A stretch of DNA of 64,000 nucleotides from Gammaproteobacteria bacterium. Its GTDB lineage: Bacteria > Pseudomonadota > Gammaproteobacteria > Burkholderiales > Rhodocyclaceae. The translations under genes were made by a program, and so were the position numbers. Positions 17,318 through 26,817 of the stretch are shown one piece after another; position 1 is the stretch's first letter, and every line of letters starts with the position of its first letter. The notes beneath the pieces were generated by a model. The model made no database searches, was not told the origin of the DNA, and saw only the letters and a list, made by a program, of their open reading frames with translations. Location of the stretch: assembly GCA_018824085.1 (NCBI GenBank), contig JAHJHI010000046.1:1-64000 (forward strand). Reading direction: 5' to 3'.

Positions 17318-18807
17318 GGGCGGGCCGGCTGCGGATCCGGGTAGGGATAGAGCATGTTGAGCGCGATGCTCTGGCCATTCGGCTGCACGATGCGAGTGTG
17401 TTCGCGCCGGAATTCGCGCGCGTGCCGCAGTCCGCACGAGTGCGCGATCATGTCGATTTCCATGTTCATGTTGTTGCAATAGTTGGCGACGCGCTGCGCC
17501 TTGTCCTCGACAACGAGGCCGCGATGCAGCTTTGGGTTGTGGGACGTGACGCCGGTCGGGCAGCTGTTGGTGTGGCAACGCAATGCCTGGATGCAGCCGA
17601 GCGAGAACATGAAGCCGCGCGCGGTGTTCACGAAATCCGCACCGGCCGACAGCGCCCATGCGGCGCGCGCCGACGTGACCAGCTTGCCGGCTGCGATCAG
17701 CTTCACGCGTTCGCGCAAGCCTGATTCGATCAACGCATCGACGACACGCGGCAGCGCTTCGTCGATCGACAGCGCGACGTGATCCGCCAGCGCCTGCGGC
17801 GCCGCGCCCGAGCCGCCCTCGCCGCCATCGATCGCGATGAAATCGGGCGCGGCGTCCATGCCGCGCCGCAGGATGGCCTCGCACAATTCGTTCATGAAGC
17901 GCCAGCCGCCGATCGCCGTCTTGATGCCGACCGGCTTGCCGGTGACGTTGCGGATCAGCGCAATGCGGTCGAGCAGCTGTTCGACGTTGGACACTTCCGG
18001 GTGCCGGTTTGGACTGATGGAATCGATGCCCACCGGAATGCCGCGAATGCGCGCGATTTCCTCCGTCACCTTGGTGCCCGGCAGCACACCGCCCTTGCCA
18101 GGCTTCGCGCCCTGCGACAGCTTGATCTCGAAGGCACGCACCGACTCGATCGCCGCCAGTTCGCGCAGGCGCGCCTCCGACAGCAGACCCTGCGAATCAC
18201 GCACGCCATATTTGGCCGTGCCGACCTGCATGATGACGTCGCAATTGCCTTCCAGATGGTAGGGCGACAGGCCGCCCTCGCCGGTATTCATCCAGCAGCC
18301 GGCCAGCGCCGCCCCGCGCGACAGCGATTGCACGGCCGGCTGCGAGATCGCGCCATAGCTCATGCCGCTGATATTGACGATGGAGCGCGCAACGAATGGC
18401 TTGTCGCAATAGCCGTCGCCGAGCACCAGCGGCGGCGTGGCCTCGCGGTCCTCGTCCAGCACCGGAAACGGCGCATTGACGAAGATGAGCGCGCCCGGCT
18501 CGTGCAGCGAATACGTGGAACCGAAACCGATGACGCCGCCTTCGTCCTTCGCCAGCCGGTACACCCAACCGCGGGTCGCGCGGTTGAACGGCATTTCCTC
18601 GCGATCGCCGAGGAAGAAGTACTGGCGGAAATACTCGCCCAGCTGCTCGAAGAAGTAACGCAGATGACCGACGACGGGATAGTTGCGCAGGATGGTGTGC
18701 TGCGTCTGCGTGCTGTCGCGCACATAGCGATAGAGCAGCCAGGCGGCAAGCGCGATCGCCAGCAGGACGCCGACACTGACCTGGAACACCGACATCAGGG
18801 CTTCCAT
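17311..18807 (-). CDS. FMN-binding glutamate-synthase-domain protein, membrane anchored
   Basis: 498-aa protein with one N-terminal membrane helix (FQVSVGVLLAIALAAWLLYRYV) and a glutamate-synthase central-type FMN barrel. Recognised: NISGMSYGAISQPAVQSLS, LSQGAKPGKGGVLPG, KTAIGGWRFMNELC, DFIAIDGGEGGSGAAP and the cluster-binding-like SLGCIQALRCHTNSCPTGV. It lacks the amidotransferase domain of true GltB. Relatives occur widely as predicted oxidoreductases of unknown substrate. ATG at 18807 follows GGAGGAGG. The cysteine motif near the end probably ligates an iron-sulfur cluster, as in GltB. Confidence 0.85.
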   Translation of the reverse strand: MEALMSVFQVSVGVLLAIALAAWLLYRYVRDSTQTQHTILRNYPVVGHLRYFFEQLGEYFRQYFFLGDREEMPFNRATRGWVYRLAKDEGGVIGFGSTYSLHEPGALIFVNAPFPVLDEDREATPPLVLGDGYCDKPFVARSIVNISGMSYGAISQPAVQSLSRGAALAGCWMNTGEGGLSPYHLEGNCDVIMQVGTAKYGVRDSQGLLSEARLRELAAIESVRAFEIKLSQGAKPGKGGVLPGTKVTEEIARIRGIPVGIDSISPNRHPEVSNVEQLLDRIALIRNVTGKPVGIKTAIGGWRFMNELCEAILRRGMDAAPDFIAIDGGEGGSGAAPQALADHVALSIDEALPRVVDALIESGLRERVKLIAAGKLVTSARAAWALSAGADFVNTARGFMFSLGCIQALRCHTNSCPTGVTSHNPKLHRGLVVEDKAQRVANYCNNMNMEIDMIAHSCGLRHAREFRREHTRIVQPNGQSIALNMLYPYPDPQPARPA

Positions 18808-18885
18808 CCCGCCTCCTCCGAAACCTGCATGGACCGCAACGACCCGCACTATGAGCGCAAACCGGCGCGTCTGTGCAGCTTCGCG

Positions 18886-19686
18886 TCAGTCGGACTGCGC
18901 CAGCGCGCTGCGCAGCAGCGCGCGTATCGTCGCCGGTTCGAAGGGCTTGTCGCAAATGCCGGACACGCCGGCCTGCTCGACCGCAGCCAGTCGCCCCTCG
19001 TCGGATTCGCTGGTCACCATCAGGATGGGAATCGACGCCTGCCAGCTCTGCTGGCGCACGTATTCGACCAGCGCCTGGCCGTCCATCTCGGGCATGTTGT
19101 AGTCGGTCACGATGAGATCGAACATCGTCTGTTCAAGCACGGCAACCGCTTCGAGGCCGTTGTTGGCTTCGACGAATTCACGCAGGCCGAGATTTTCGAG
19201 CACGCGCCGCATGAAGCGCCGCGCATTCGGGCTGTCGTCGACCAGCAGCACACGCAGCGCCTCGAAATCGATGTCTCCGTCATCAGCCGTGTCGTCGGCG
19301 AGGAAATCCATCGTCGCGTCGAGCACGCGACGCAGCTGCGCGGTATCGAACGGCTTGGGCAGGATGCCGCAGACACCGGACTGGCGCACCGGGTCGAGCG
19401 CCTGCGGCCGTGTTTCGCTGGACACGAGCACGAAGGCGACGTGCTGCAGTTCGGGCGTTGCCCGCATCGCCTGCACCAGTCCGGTTCCTTCGCCATCCGG
19501 CAGATAGAGCGCGCTGATGACGAGGTCAGGCACCTTCCGCTGCATTGCGAGGAGAGCGGACTGCACGCCGTCGGCTTCGCGCATCTGCATGATGCCGACG
19601 CCGCTGGCACGTTCGCGCAGGATTTTGAGCTGGACCGGCGACGGTTCAACCAGCAGGACATCAAGATGGAACAGGTCTGAGGACAT
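18886..19686 (-). CDS. Double-receiver response regulator with degenerate first receiver
   Basis: 266-aa protein consisting of two CheY-like receiver domains and no output domain. In the first (about residues 8-125) the acidic pair reads VEPSP and the phospho-acceptor position is Ala59 (VISALYLPDG) instead of Asp, though the signature Lys in LPKPF remains. The second (about 145-266) is intact: LLVDDSP, Asp195 in LIVTDYNMPEMDG, Thr in MVTSESDEG, and DKPF. The first domain is therefore a pseudo-receiver, likely used for protein contact or allostery. ATG at 19686 gives a compact protein. No kinase gene is adjacent, so its partner is not known. Confidence 0.8.
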   Translation of the reverse strand: MSSDLFHLDVLLVEPSPVQLKILRERASGVGIMQMREADGVQSALLAMQRKVPDLVISALYLPDGEGTGLVQAMRATPELQHVAFVLVSSETRPQALDPVRQSGVCGILPKPFDTAQLRRVLDATMDFLADDTADDGDIDFEALRVLLVDDSPNARRFMRRVLENLGLREFVEANNGLEAVAVLEQTMFDLIVTDYNMPEMDGQALVEYVRQQSWQASIPILMVTSESDEGRLAAVEQAGVSGICDKPFEPATIRALLRSALAQSD

Positions 19687-19797
19687 GGCGTCGCGGCAAC
19701 GGCCGTTGCGGTTGCAATCGTTCACGTATCGGCGTAAACGCACTGCAACATGAGCGGCACGGCGACGCGGCGGCCTGACGGCGGGCGTGCGCCGATG

Positions 19798-19833
19798 AAA
19801 AAAGGGCCCGCCGGATGCGCCGGCGGGCCCTTT
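19798..19833 (-). terminator. Strong intrinsic terminator of acnB
   Basis: A 14-bp stem AAAGGGCCCGCCGG (19801-19814), paired with 19820-19833, has a 5-nt loop and is followed on the minus strand by six T. It lies 26 bp downstream of the acnB stop. Confidence 0.92.
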
Positions 19834-19858
19834 CAGAACGGACGGGCCGCGCTGCCGC

Positions 19859-22444
19859 TCAGGCGCTGACTTCCTTTGCCGTCTCCGCGTACTCCTCGAT
19901 GCGGTCGAAGTTCATGTAGCGGTACACGCTGGCGGCGTCCTTGTTGATGACGCCCATGTCCGCGTGGTACTCGGCCACGGTCGGGATGCGGCCCAGCTTC
20001 GAACAGATCGCGGCCAGTTCGGCGGAACCGAGATAGACGTTGGTGTTCTTGCCGAGACGGTTCGGGAAGTTGCGGGTCGAGGTCGACATGACCGTCGCGC
20101 CTTCGCGCACCTGCGCCTGATTGCCCATGCACAGCGAGCAGCCCGGCATTTCGGTCCGCGCACCGGCCGCGCCGAACACGCCGTAGTGACCTTCCTTCGT
20201 CAATTCGGCCGCATCCATCTTGGTCGGCGGCGCCACCCACAGCTTGACCGGAATGTCGCGCTTGCCTTCGAGCAGCTTGGACGCCGCGCGGAAGTGGCCG
20301 ATATTGGTCATGCACGAACCGATGAACACCTCGTCGATGGTCTGCCCTTGCACGTCCGACAGGAACTTCGCGTCGTCCGGATCGTTCGGGCAGCACACGA
20401 TGGGTTCCTTGATGTCGGCCAGATCGATCTCGATGACCGCCGCGTACTCCGCGTCAGCGTCGCCCTCAAGCAACTGCGGATTGGCCAGCCAGGCTTCCAT
20501 GCCCTTGATGCGGCGGCTCAGCGTGCGCGCATCTTCATAGCCGTTGGCGATCATGTTCTTCATCAGCACGATGTTCGAATTCATGTACTCGATCATCGGC
20601 TCCTTGTTCAGCTTGACGGTGCAGCCGGCGGCGGAACGCTCGGCCGATGCGTCGCTCAGCTCGAACGCCTGTTCCACCTTCAGGTCGGGCAGACCTTCGA
20701 TTTCCAGGATACGGCCGGAGAAGATGTTCTTCTTGCCCTTCTTCTCGACCGTCAGCAGGCCGGCCTTGATCGCGTACAGCGGAATGGCATGCACCAGATC
20801 GCGCAGCGTGATGCCGGGCTGCATCTTGCCCTTGAAGCGCACCAGCACGGATTCCGGCATGTCCAGCGGCATGACGCCGGTGGCGGCGGCGAAGGCGACC
20901 AGACCGGAGCCGGCCGGGAAGGAAATGCCGATCGGGAAGCGGGTGTGCGAGTCGCCCCCGGTGCCGACGGTGTCGGGCAGCAGCAGGCGGTTCAGCCAGG
21001 AGTGGATCACGCCGTCGCCCGGACGCAGCGCAACACCGCCGCGCGTGCTGATGAACGCCGGCAGTTCGCGGTGCATCTTCACGTCGACCGGCTTCGGGTA
21101 GGCCGCGGTATGGCAGAACGACTGCATCACCAGATCGGCCGAGAAACCGAGGCAGGCCAGATCCTTCAGCTCGTCGCGCGTCATCGGGCCGGTCGTGTCC
21201 TGGCTGCCGACCGTCGTCATCTTCGGCTCGCAGTAGGTGCCCGGACGCATGCCCTTGCCTTCCGGCAGGCCACAGGCGCGGCCGACCATCTTCTGCGCCA
21301 GCGAGAAGCCCTTGCCGGTATCGGCCGGCACCTGCGGCAGGCGGAACAGCGTCGACGGCGCAAGGCCCAGCGCCTCGCGCGCCTTGGCCGTGAGGCCGCG
21401 GCCGATGATCAGCGGGATGCGGCCACCGGCGCGCACTTCGTCGAACAGCACGTCGGACTTGATCTTGAATTCGGCGATCACCTTGCCGTCCTTCAGCGCC
21501 TTGCCTTCATACGGACGCAGCTCGACGGTGTCGCCCATGTCCATCTGGCTCACGTCCAGCTCGATCGGCAGCGCACCGGCATCTTCCATCGTGTTGTAGA
21601 AGATCGGCGCAATCTTGCTGCCCAGGCACACGCCGCCGAAGCGCTTGTTCGGCACGTAGGGAATGTCTTCGCCGGTAAACCACAGTACCGAATTCGTCGC
21701 CGACTTGCGGCTGGAACCGGTTCCCACCACGTCGCCGACGTAGGCCACGAGGTTGCCGCGGCCGCGCAGCGATTCAATGAACTTGATCGGACCGCGCTTG
21801 CCGTCCTCTTCCGGCGTGATGCCGTCGCGCGCGTTCTTCAGCATGGCCAGCGCGTGCAACGGAATGTCCGGGCGACTCCATGCGTCCGGCGCCGGCGACA
21901 GGTCGTCGGTATTCGTTTCGCCGGTCACCTTCAGGATGGTCAGCATGATGGACTGCGGCACTTCCGGGCGGCTGGTGAACCACTCCGCTTCGGCCCAGCT
22001 CTTCATCACGGCCACGGCGTGCGCATTGCCGGCGTCGGCCTTTTCCTTGACGTCGTGGAACTGGTCGAACATCAGCAGCGTTTTCTTCAGGCCGTCGGCG
22101 GCGATGCCGGCGACTTCCGCATCGTCCAGCAATTCGATCATCGGATGAATGTTGTAGCCGCCGAGCATCGTGCCCAGCAGTTCGGTCGCCTTCTGGCGCG
22201 AAATCAGCGGGCTCTTCTCGGTCCCGTGCGCCAGGGCGGCCAGATAGCTCGCCTTCACCTTGGCGGCGTCATCGACGCCGGCAGGCACGCGGTGGGTAAT
22301 CAGCTCCACCAGCGTGGCCTCTTCGCCGGCGGGTGGCGCCTTCAACAATTCGATCAGTTCGCCGGTCTGCTGCGCAGTCAGGGGCAGCGGCGGGATGCCA
22401 AGCGCGGCGCGCTCGGCGACATGGGCACGGTAAGCTTCAAGCAC
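19859..22444 (-). CDS. acnB: Aconitate hydratase B
   Basis: 861-aa AcnB, which interconverts citrate and isocitrate in the TCA cycle; relatives also handle 2-methylaconitate. It starts with GTG at 22444 to give the family N-terminus (M)[15 protein letters not shown], with GGAGGA upstream; extending further would add residues unlike AcnB. HEAT-like domain first, then the swivel and catalytic domains; the 4Fe-4S cysteines are in [11 protein letters not shown] and in [10 protein letters not shown]. The substrate-binding [11 protein letters not shown]-type and [15 protein letters not shown] segments are present. Length is normal. Downstream is a strong terminator. Confidence 0.95.
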   Translation of the reverse strand: MLEAYRAHVAERAALGIPPLPLTAQQTGELIELLKAPPAGEEATLVELITHRVPAGVDDAAKVKASYLAALAHGTEKSPLISRQKATELLGTMLGGYNIHPMIELLDDAEVAGIAADGLKKTLLMFDQFHDVKEKADAGNAHAVAVMKSWAEAEWFTSRPEVPQSIMLTILKVTGETNTDDLSPAPDAWSRPDIPLHALAMLKNARDGITPEEDGKRGPIKFIESLRGRGNLVAYVGDVVGTGSSRKSATNSVLWFTGEDIPYVPNKRFGGVCLGSKIAPIFYNTMEDAGALPIELDVSQMDMGDTVELRPYEGKALKDGKVIAEFKIKSDVLFDEVRAGGRIPLIIGRGLTAKAREALGLAPSTLFRLPQVPADTGKGFSLAQKMVGRACGLPEGKGMRPGTYCEPKMTTVGSQDTTGPMTRDELKDLACLGFSADLVMQSFCHTAAYPKPVDVKMHRELPAFISTRGGVALRPGDGVIHSWLNRLLLPDTVGTGGDSHTRFPIGISFPAGSGLVAFAAATGVMPLDMPESVLVRFKGKMQPGITLRDLVHAIPLYAIKAGLLTVEKKGKKNIFSGRILEIEGLPDLKVEQAFELSDASAERSAAGCTVKLNKEPMIEYMNSNIVLMKNMIANGYEDARTLSRRIKGMEAWLANPQLLEGDADAEYAAVIEIDLADIKEPIVCCPNDPDDAKFLSDVQGQTIDEVFIGSCMTNIGHFRAASKLLEGKRDIPVKLWVAPPTKMDAAELTKEGHYGVFGAAGARTEMPGCSLCMGNQAQVREGATVMSTSTRNFPNRLGKNTNVYLGSAELAAICSKLGRIPTVAEYHADMGVINKDAASVYRYMNFDRIEEYAETAKEVSA

Positions 22445-22759
22445 GGTGAGTCCTCCGGTAGACGGGTGTACCGCATCATAGAACGACACACCTATGGATG
22501 GTGCATCGCACGAAGACACGGGCAGAAAATCCGCGGCTTGTACCGAAGCGAACCTGCACGGACGCTGGGAAATCATCAGCGCATACCGATTCGCGTACCG
22601 GCTTGGCGCACTGCAAAACCGGGCAGTGCCGCCGGCGGTTCAAGTCTTATATATGATATCTTTTATTCGATCCAACGCCAACATGATGCGCGCGTCAGGG
22701 GCTTGCGGCTTGGCTATACTCGCGTCCCGACCCCGCAATCGCGAGACCGCCTGCGCGAC
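22445..22759. promoter_or_regulatory. Divergent acnB/murB intergenic region with an AT-rich island
   Basis: This 315-bp gap separates acnB (minus) from murB (plus). I see no gene. Around 22645-22668 it holds an AT-rich stretch (TCTTATATATGATATCTTTT) very unlike the flanking DNA, a likely promoter or operator site. Similar TATATGATAT-like sequences are recognised by GntR-type regulators in some betaproteobacteria; I cannot assign which gene it serves. Confidence 0.35.
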
Positions 22760-23782
22760 ATGATCCATCCCGCCCAGCCCCACGCCGACCTGACGGCGCT
22801 CAACACGCTGCATCTGCCGGCGCGGGCCGAGTCCCTGCAGCCGGTCGAGGCGGCCATGGATCTGCCCGCGCTGACCGAAGCGCTGCTGCAGCGCGGGACA
22901 CCGGTGCTTGTCCTCGGCGGTGGCAGCAACATCGTGTTTGCGGGCGACTTCGCGGGCACGGTGCTGCACATGCGCACTCGCGGCATCGAACTGCTGGCGC
23001 ACACGGGCGACACCGTCCGCGTGGCCGTCGCCGCCGGCGAGTCGTGGCATGACTGGGTTGCCCATGCGCTGGCACAGGGCTGGCACGGCCTGGAGAACCT
23101 CGCGCTGATTCCGGGCACCGTAGGTGCTGCGCCGGTACAGAACATCGGCGCCTATGGTGTCGAACTGTTCGAATTCGTCGATCGCATCGAGGCGTGGGAC
23201 ATGCAGTCGCGCATCTGGCTGCAGCTCGATGCGGCCGATTGCTGCCCCGGCTATCGCGACAGCGTGTTCAAGCGGTCACTGGCCGGTCGCGCCATCATCA
23301 CACGCGTCACATTCCGCCTGACGACCCGGCCGCACGTGCGCTGCGACTACGCGGACCTGCGGGGCGCGCTGCGTGACGCCGGCGTCACCGCGCCGACACC
23401 GCGCGACGTGTTCGATGCGGTATGCGCCGTCCGGCGCGCCAAGCTGCCGGATCCGGCACGGCTCGGCAACGCCGGCAGCTTCTTCCGCAACCCGGTACTG
23501 CCGGCCGGCGACGCGGCGCGCCTGCTCGCCGCGCATCCCGGCGCACCGCACCATGCGGGCGGTGACGGTTCGGTCAAGTTCGCCGCCGCCTGGCTGATAG
23601 ACCAGTGCGGCTGGAAAGGCCATCGCCGGGGCGATGCCGGCGTGCACGAGCGGCAGGCGCTGGTGCTCGTGAATTTCGGCCACGCCCGCGCCGACGACAT
23701 CCTCGGTCTCGCCGAGGACATCCGGCGCAGCGTGCTCGCGCGCTTCGGCGTCACGCTGGAAGCGGAACCGCGCGTCGTCTGA
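22760..23782 (+). CDS. murB: UDP-N-acetylenolpyruvoylglucosamine reductase
   Basis: 340-aa MurB of the long E. coli-like class (type I), which reduces the enolpyruvyl group during peptidoglycan precursor synthesis using NADPH and FAD. FAD-binding motifs: LVLGGGSNIVFAGDF and ALIPGTVGAAPVQNIGAYGVEL. The type I-specific Tyr loop is CPGYRDSVFKR; the catalytic serine region is LGNAGSFFRNPVL, and the closing Glu lies in VTLEAEPRVV. ATG at 22760 gives the natural N-terminus. It converges with the PEP-CTERM gene, only 4 bp away. Confidence 0.95.
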   Translation: MIHPAQPHADLTALNTLHLPARAESLQPVEAAMDLPALTEALLQRGTPVLVLGGGSNIVFAGDFAGTVLHMRTRGIELLAHTGDTVRVAVAAGESWHDWVAHALAQGWHGLENLALIPGTVGAAPVQNIGAYGVELFEFVDRIEAWDMQSRIWLQLDAADCCPGYRDSVFKRSLAGRAIITRVTFRLTTRPHVRCDYADLRGALRDAGVTAPTPRDVFDAVCAVRRAKLPDPARLGNAGSFFRNPVLPAGDAARLLAAHPGAPHHAGGDGSVKFAAAWLIDQCGWKGHRRGDAGVHERQALVLVNFGHARADDILGLAEDIRRSVLARFGVTLEAEPRVV

Positions 23783-23786
23783 CGGC

Positions 23787-24887
23787 TCAGTCGCGCCGGC
23801 GGGTGGCCGCGCCGAACACGAGCAGCGCACCGGCGCCCAGCATCGCCCAGCTCGCGGGTTCCGGCACCGGCACCAGCATCACCGCACGCAACTGCCCGTC
23901 GGCAGACAGCGCATTGCCGACGATGTAGCCCGCGTCGTTGATCGAACGGGCGCGCTGGATCTGCCAGCCGCCGCTGTCCTGAAGCAGGCCGTCGAGCGAC
24001 TGCATGCCACCGCCCGAAGACCACAGGAAGGCCACATCGCCAGCCGCCGATTCGGTCCAGCCGACGGCGACACCGTCGGCATTCACGCCGGCACCAAAAC
24101 TGGCCGTGCTGCCGGCGAGCTTGCCCAGCGCCATGACGCCGGTACCGCTCGACCACAGGAAGGCTTCGCTGCCCAAAGCCGGATCGGACGCGTCGCCCGT
24201 CACCCATCCATTCGAACTGATGCCGAACGCACGCGTGCGGCTGGTGGCGTCCGCGCCCGCCGTCCCGACGCCCTGCAGGCCGCCCGCGTCGCCGGTGAAG
24301 CCGCGATCGCCCGCCGCGGTGCGTCCCCAGCCAGCCACGGTGCCGTCATTGTTGATGGCATAGGCGCGCGACTGGCTGCCGCCATCGACCACGCCCAGAT
24401 TCTGCATGCCGCCGCCGGCGGACCACAGAAAGGCCCGCGTATCCGGTTGCGCGTCCGACCAGCCGGTCACCTGGCCCGCGTCGTTGATGGCAAATGCCAC
24501 ACTGCTGCCGGCGCCATTCAGCGTACCCAATCCCTGCGCATTGCCGGCCGCCCACAGCGTGGCTTCGCGCTCGCCCGCATAGGCCGTTTCGCCGACGACC
24601 TGCCCCGCCGAATTGACGCCGAAGCCGCGCGACGCAGTCGCACCGTCACGAAGCGCCAGCACGGTCAGTCCTTCAGCGGCCGACCAGCGGAACGCCTGCG
24701 TGCCGCCTGCGGCGTCCTGCATCCAGCCGGCCACGAAATTGTTGTCGCTCAGCCCATAGGCGAAGCTGCTGACAAAGCCCTCCGCAATACCCAGATCGAC
24801 AACTCTGTAGGTCGCCGCCTGTGCCGCGCCGACACCTGCAACGCACGCCATGCCAACGAGAAAACGGTTCATCCGGTTCACCTTCAT
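23787..24887 (-). CDS. Secreted PEP-CTERM protein with HAF-type repeats
   Basis: 366-aa exported protein. Signal peptide MNRFLVGMACVAGVGAAQA; then about seven repeats of a roughly 45-residue unit of the type AFLWSxGGGMQxLG...AYAINNxGxVxGW, the extracellular HAF repeat that forms a beta-propeller-like array. It ends with a sorting signal: VPEPASWAMLGAGALLVFG, then ATRRR. PEP-CTERM proteins are processed by exosortase and usually act in extracellular polysaccharide or biofilm. No exosortase gene is within the window. Function of the repeat domain is unknown. Confidence 0.85.
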   Translation of the reverse strand: MKVNRMNRFLVGMACVAGVGAAQAATYRVVDLGIAEGFVSSFAYGLSDNNFVAGWMQDAAGGTQAFRWSAAEGLTVLALRDGATASRGFGVNSAGQVVGETAYAGEREATLWAAGNAQGLGTLNGAGSSVAFAINDAGQVTGWSDAQPDTRAFLWSAGGGMQNLGVVDGGSQSRAYAINNDGTVAGWGRTAAGDRGFTGDAGGLQGVGTAGADATSRTRAFGISSNGWVTGDASDPALGSEAFLWSSGTGVMALGKLAGSTASFGAGVNADGVAVGWTESAAGDVAFLWSSGGGMQSLDGLLQDSGGWQIQRARSINDAGYIVGNALSADGQLRAVMLVPVPEPASWAMLGAGALLVFGAATRRRD

Positions 24888-25065
24888 GACTCCTCCTGTT
24901 GCCGCCTTTTAAGCATCGATATGCATGAAAGATGGCACTGTTGTTCGACAGAATGTCGTGGAAGCGAAGACTAGACCGCAGCAAGAAGACGACAAAACAT
25001 GAAAATAATTGCCATAAAGAAGAAGACCTCCCGCCGGACGCACCGTGACACGCTCACTCGCCATG

Positions 25066-25368
25066 TCAATGATCGAGGGCGTGCCGCCTGCGCGCACGCA
25101 GGCAGGCCGGCGAACCGGCCTCGAACTCGCGGCAGGGGTCCGGCCGTTCCTCGTAGATGCGGCAGCTCACGGCCTGTCCGATGCGCCCGTTCAATGCACG
25201 GCAGCGCGGCCTGGCGTCGTCGGTACCCCGCATCCGGGCGAGCGAGGGAGTGAGTTCCTCATAGAAACCTTCAGGCACGAGGCCGCCGCGCACCTCGCCG
25301 CATGAAGGGTGAAAGTCGACACGGAAACTGGCGCAGCACGCGCCGCATTCCTTGCAGTCAGCAGTCAT
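25066..25368 (-). CDS. YkgJ family cysteine cluster protein
   Basis: 100-aa protein of the CxxCxxCC family. The N-terminus has CKECGACC (residues 5-12), and more cysteines follow in the family arrangement: HPSCGE, RPRCRAL, VSCRIYEERPDPCREF. The eight cysteines suggest a metal or iron-sulfur site; no enzyme activity is known for the family. It stands alone. A 298-bp gap separates it from the next, oppositely oriented gene. Confidence 0.8.
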   Translation of the reverse strand: MTADCKECGACCASFRVDFHPSCGEVRGGLVPEGFYEELTPSLARMRGTDDARPRCRALNGRIGQAVSCRIYEERPDPCREFEAGSPACLRARRRHALDH

Positions 25369-25666
25369 CAGACCTCCGGTTCTCCACGCACCGCACCCGC
25401 GGCGCCATCACGGCGGATGCCATTGTCCGACAGTCTGTGCCGGCCACCCCGTGCCGGATGCCGCCACCCGTCAGCGCACGCCCGCACACCGTTCCATGCA
25501 TCCGACCGCGCCTGCCCACGGCGCGTCGCGCGCCTGCCTGCGCCTACAGCCACGCCCGAAGATGCCGACACGCCGTAGGCCGGCAGCGACAGCCGGCGTG
25601 CGCCGCCGACGCCAGAATTCGACCCATGGATGTCACCGACGACATCCGCAATTCAAGGAGATCGCA
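25369..25666. other. Intergenic gap, no recognisable gene
   Basis: The gap between the YkgJ gene (minus) and the small secreted protein gene (plus) contains GC-rich sequence with open frames on both strands but no protein-like composition. AAGGAG at 25655-25660 is the ribosome-binding site of the gene that begins at 25667. Confidence 0.6.
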
Positions 25667-26044
25667 ATGAACATCATCAAGCCGATGGGTACCGCCGCCT
25701 TTGTCATGTTTTCCGCCGCCGCGATGGCTGCACCGACCTACCCGTCCGGGCACATGACCGATACGATATCCGGCGACATGGCCCGTGGCGCCGCGCAGCG
25801 CACGTCCGCGGCCGAGGCGCGCAATGAGATCACGGCGCGGCCGACACCGATCGCCCCCGCCGCGCCGGCCGATCCGATGTACCGCGCCGACAACTATCCG
25901 AACAACACCGGCTGGAAGCGTGCCGCCGACGCGCAGCGCGCCAACGGCGTGTCCCCGGACGAGGCCTCGGCGGAAATTTCGGACCGACCGACACCGGTCG
26001 CCCCGGCTGCGCCGGCCGACCCGAAGTTCGTGCCGTCGAGCTGA
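25667..26044 (+). CDS. Small secreted protein with a repeated RPTP(I/V)APAAPADP motif
   Basis: 125-aa exported protein of unknown function. A signal peptide (MNIIKPMGTAAFVMFSAAAMA) is followed by a low-complexity body in which the segment E-I-x-x-RPTP(I/V)APAAPADP occurs twice, near residues 52-70 and 103-121. Between them lies YPNNTGWKRAADAQRANGVSPDEA. The repeats and Ala/Pro richness suggest an extended periplasmic or surface linker. An AAGGAG site precedes ATG at 25667. I recognise no named family; a DUF4148-like secreted protein is the closest guess. Confidence 0.6.
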   Translation: MNIIKPMGTAAFVMFSAAAMAAPTYPSGHMTDTISGDMARGAAQRTSAAEARNEITARPTPIAPAAPADPMYRADNYPNNTGWKRAADAQRANGVSPDEASAEISDRPTPVAPAAPADPKFVPSS

Positions 26045-26108
26045 CCACCGCCGTCCGCGCACGCAGCGCATGACCGGAACATGCCAGGCGCCCGGCAGCG
26101 GTGAGTCA

Positions 26109-26138
26109 CGGGGTGCTCCGTTCACGCGGAGCGCCCCG
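26109..26138. terminator. Hairpin after the small secreted protein gene
   Basis: A 12-bp stem CGGGGTGCTCCG/CGGAGCGCCCCG with one G-T pair and a 6-nt loop lies between two convergent genes. There is no strong T tract. Confidence 0.45.
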
Positions 26139-26151
26139 ACACGCGTCGGGT

Positions 26152-26817
26152 TCAGGCTGGCGGCAACCGTGCGACACAGCGATACAGTTCGTGTCCGCTC
26201 GCCTGGTACTTGCGCTCGAATGGCGTCATGGGCTGAACATCGCGCAGCACCTCCGGCTGCGCCTCGACACCGCTGAGCACGCGCACCGCGAGCGCGAATT
26301 CCCCGACGTAGATGCGCCAGTTGCTGCGGCACTCGATGCGTCCGCCAAGCGCCAGCACGGTCGGAAAAATGGCGTGTGCCGGCCAGCGCCGTGCGAGATG
26401 CGCTGCCTTGGGCCACGGGTTGGGATACAGCATGAACTGCTGCGCCGGGCGGTAACCACCCTCATGCAGCAACTGCCACACGTCCGGCATGTCGGCGCGC
26501 ACGAGCAGCGCGTTGCCGGGCAGCGCGGGCGCTCGCTGCAGCCGGTCGGCCGACTGGTCAACGCCCAGCACGAAATGATCCGGATGACGTTGCGCGAGGT
26601 GCAGCGTGCTTTCGCCCACGCCGCAGCAGCTATCGACGATGAGCGGCTCATGCGGAGAACAGCGCGCGACGAACCGCGCGAACGCATCCGCGCTGTACGC
26701 GGCGACCGGCTTGCGGAAAGCCTGTCCTGCACGGCGCGCGAGCAACGCGGCAAGTTGACGGTGCGGCCCCGTCTGGGCGCTTTCCGGAACGCGGGACGTG
26801 CCGTCGGTGCGGCTCAC
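26152..26817 (-). CDS. TrmB-like SAM-dependent methyltransferase
   Basis: 221-aa protein resembling tRNA (guanine-N7)-methyltransferase. The SAM-binding region is PLIVDSCCGVGESTLHLAQRHP and LGVDQSADRL; the TrmB-type motif appears as FMLYPNPWPKAAHLARRW, and the C-terminal TPFERKYQASG is the family's TxFE-type motif. A second TrmB-type enzyme elsewhere in the genome is possible, because this one is somewhat shorter and divergent (CCGVGES rather than EIGxGxG). The GTG start at 26817 overlaps the upstream stop by 4 bp (GTGA), so translation is coupled; an ATG at 26850 is the alternative. Confidence 0.75.
   Translation of the reverse strand: MSRTDGTSRVPESAQTGPHRQLAALLARRAGQAFRKPVAAYSADAFARFVARCSPHEPLIVDSCCGVGESTLHLAQRHPDHFVLGVDQSADRLQRAPALPGNALLVRADMPDVWQLLHEGGYRPAQQFMLYPNPWPKAAHLARRWPAHAIFPTVLALGGRIECRSNWRIYVGEFALAVRVLSGVEAQPEVLRDVQPMTPFERKYQASGHELYRCVARLPPA

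Noticed and set aside
19964-22759. Very long open frame opposite acnB that joins the murB frame
   Set aside because: The antisense part has no protein-like composition and mirrors the codon pattern of acnB. Only the portion from 22760, MurB, is real.
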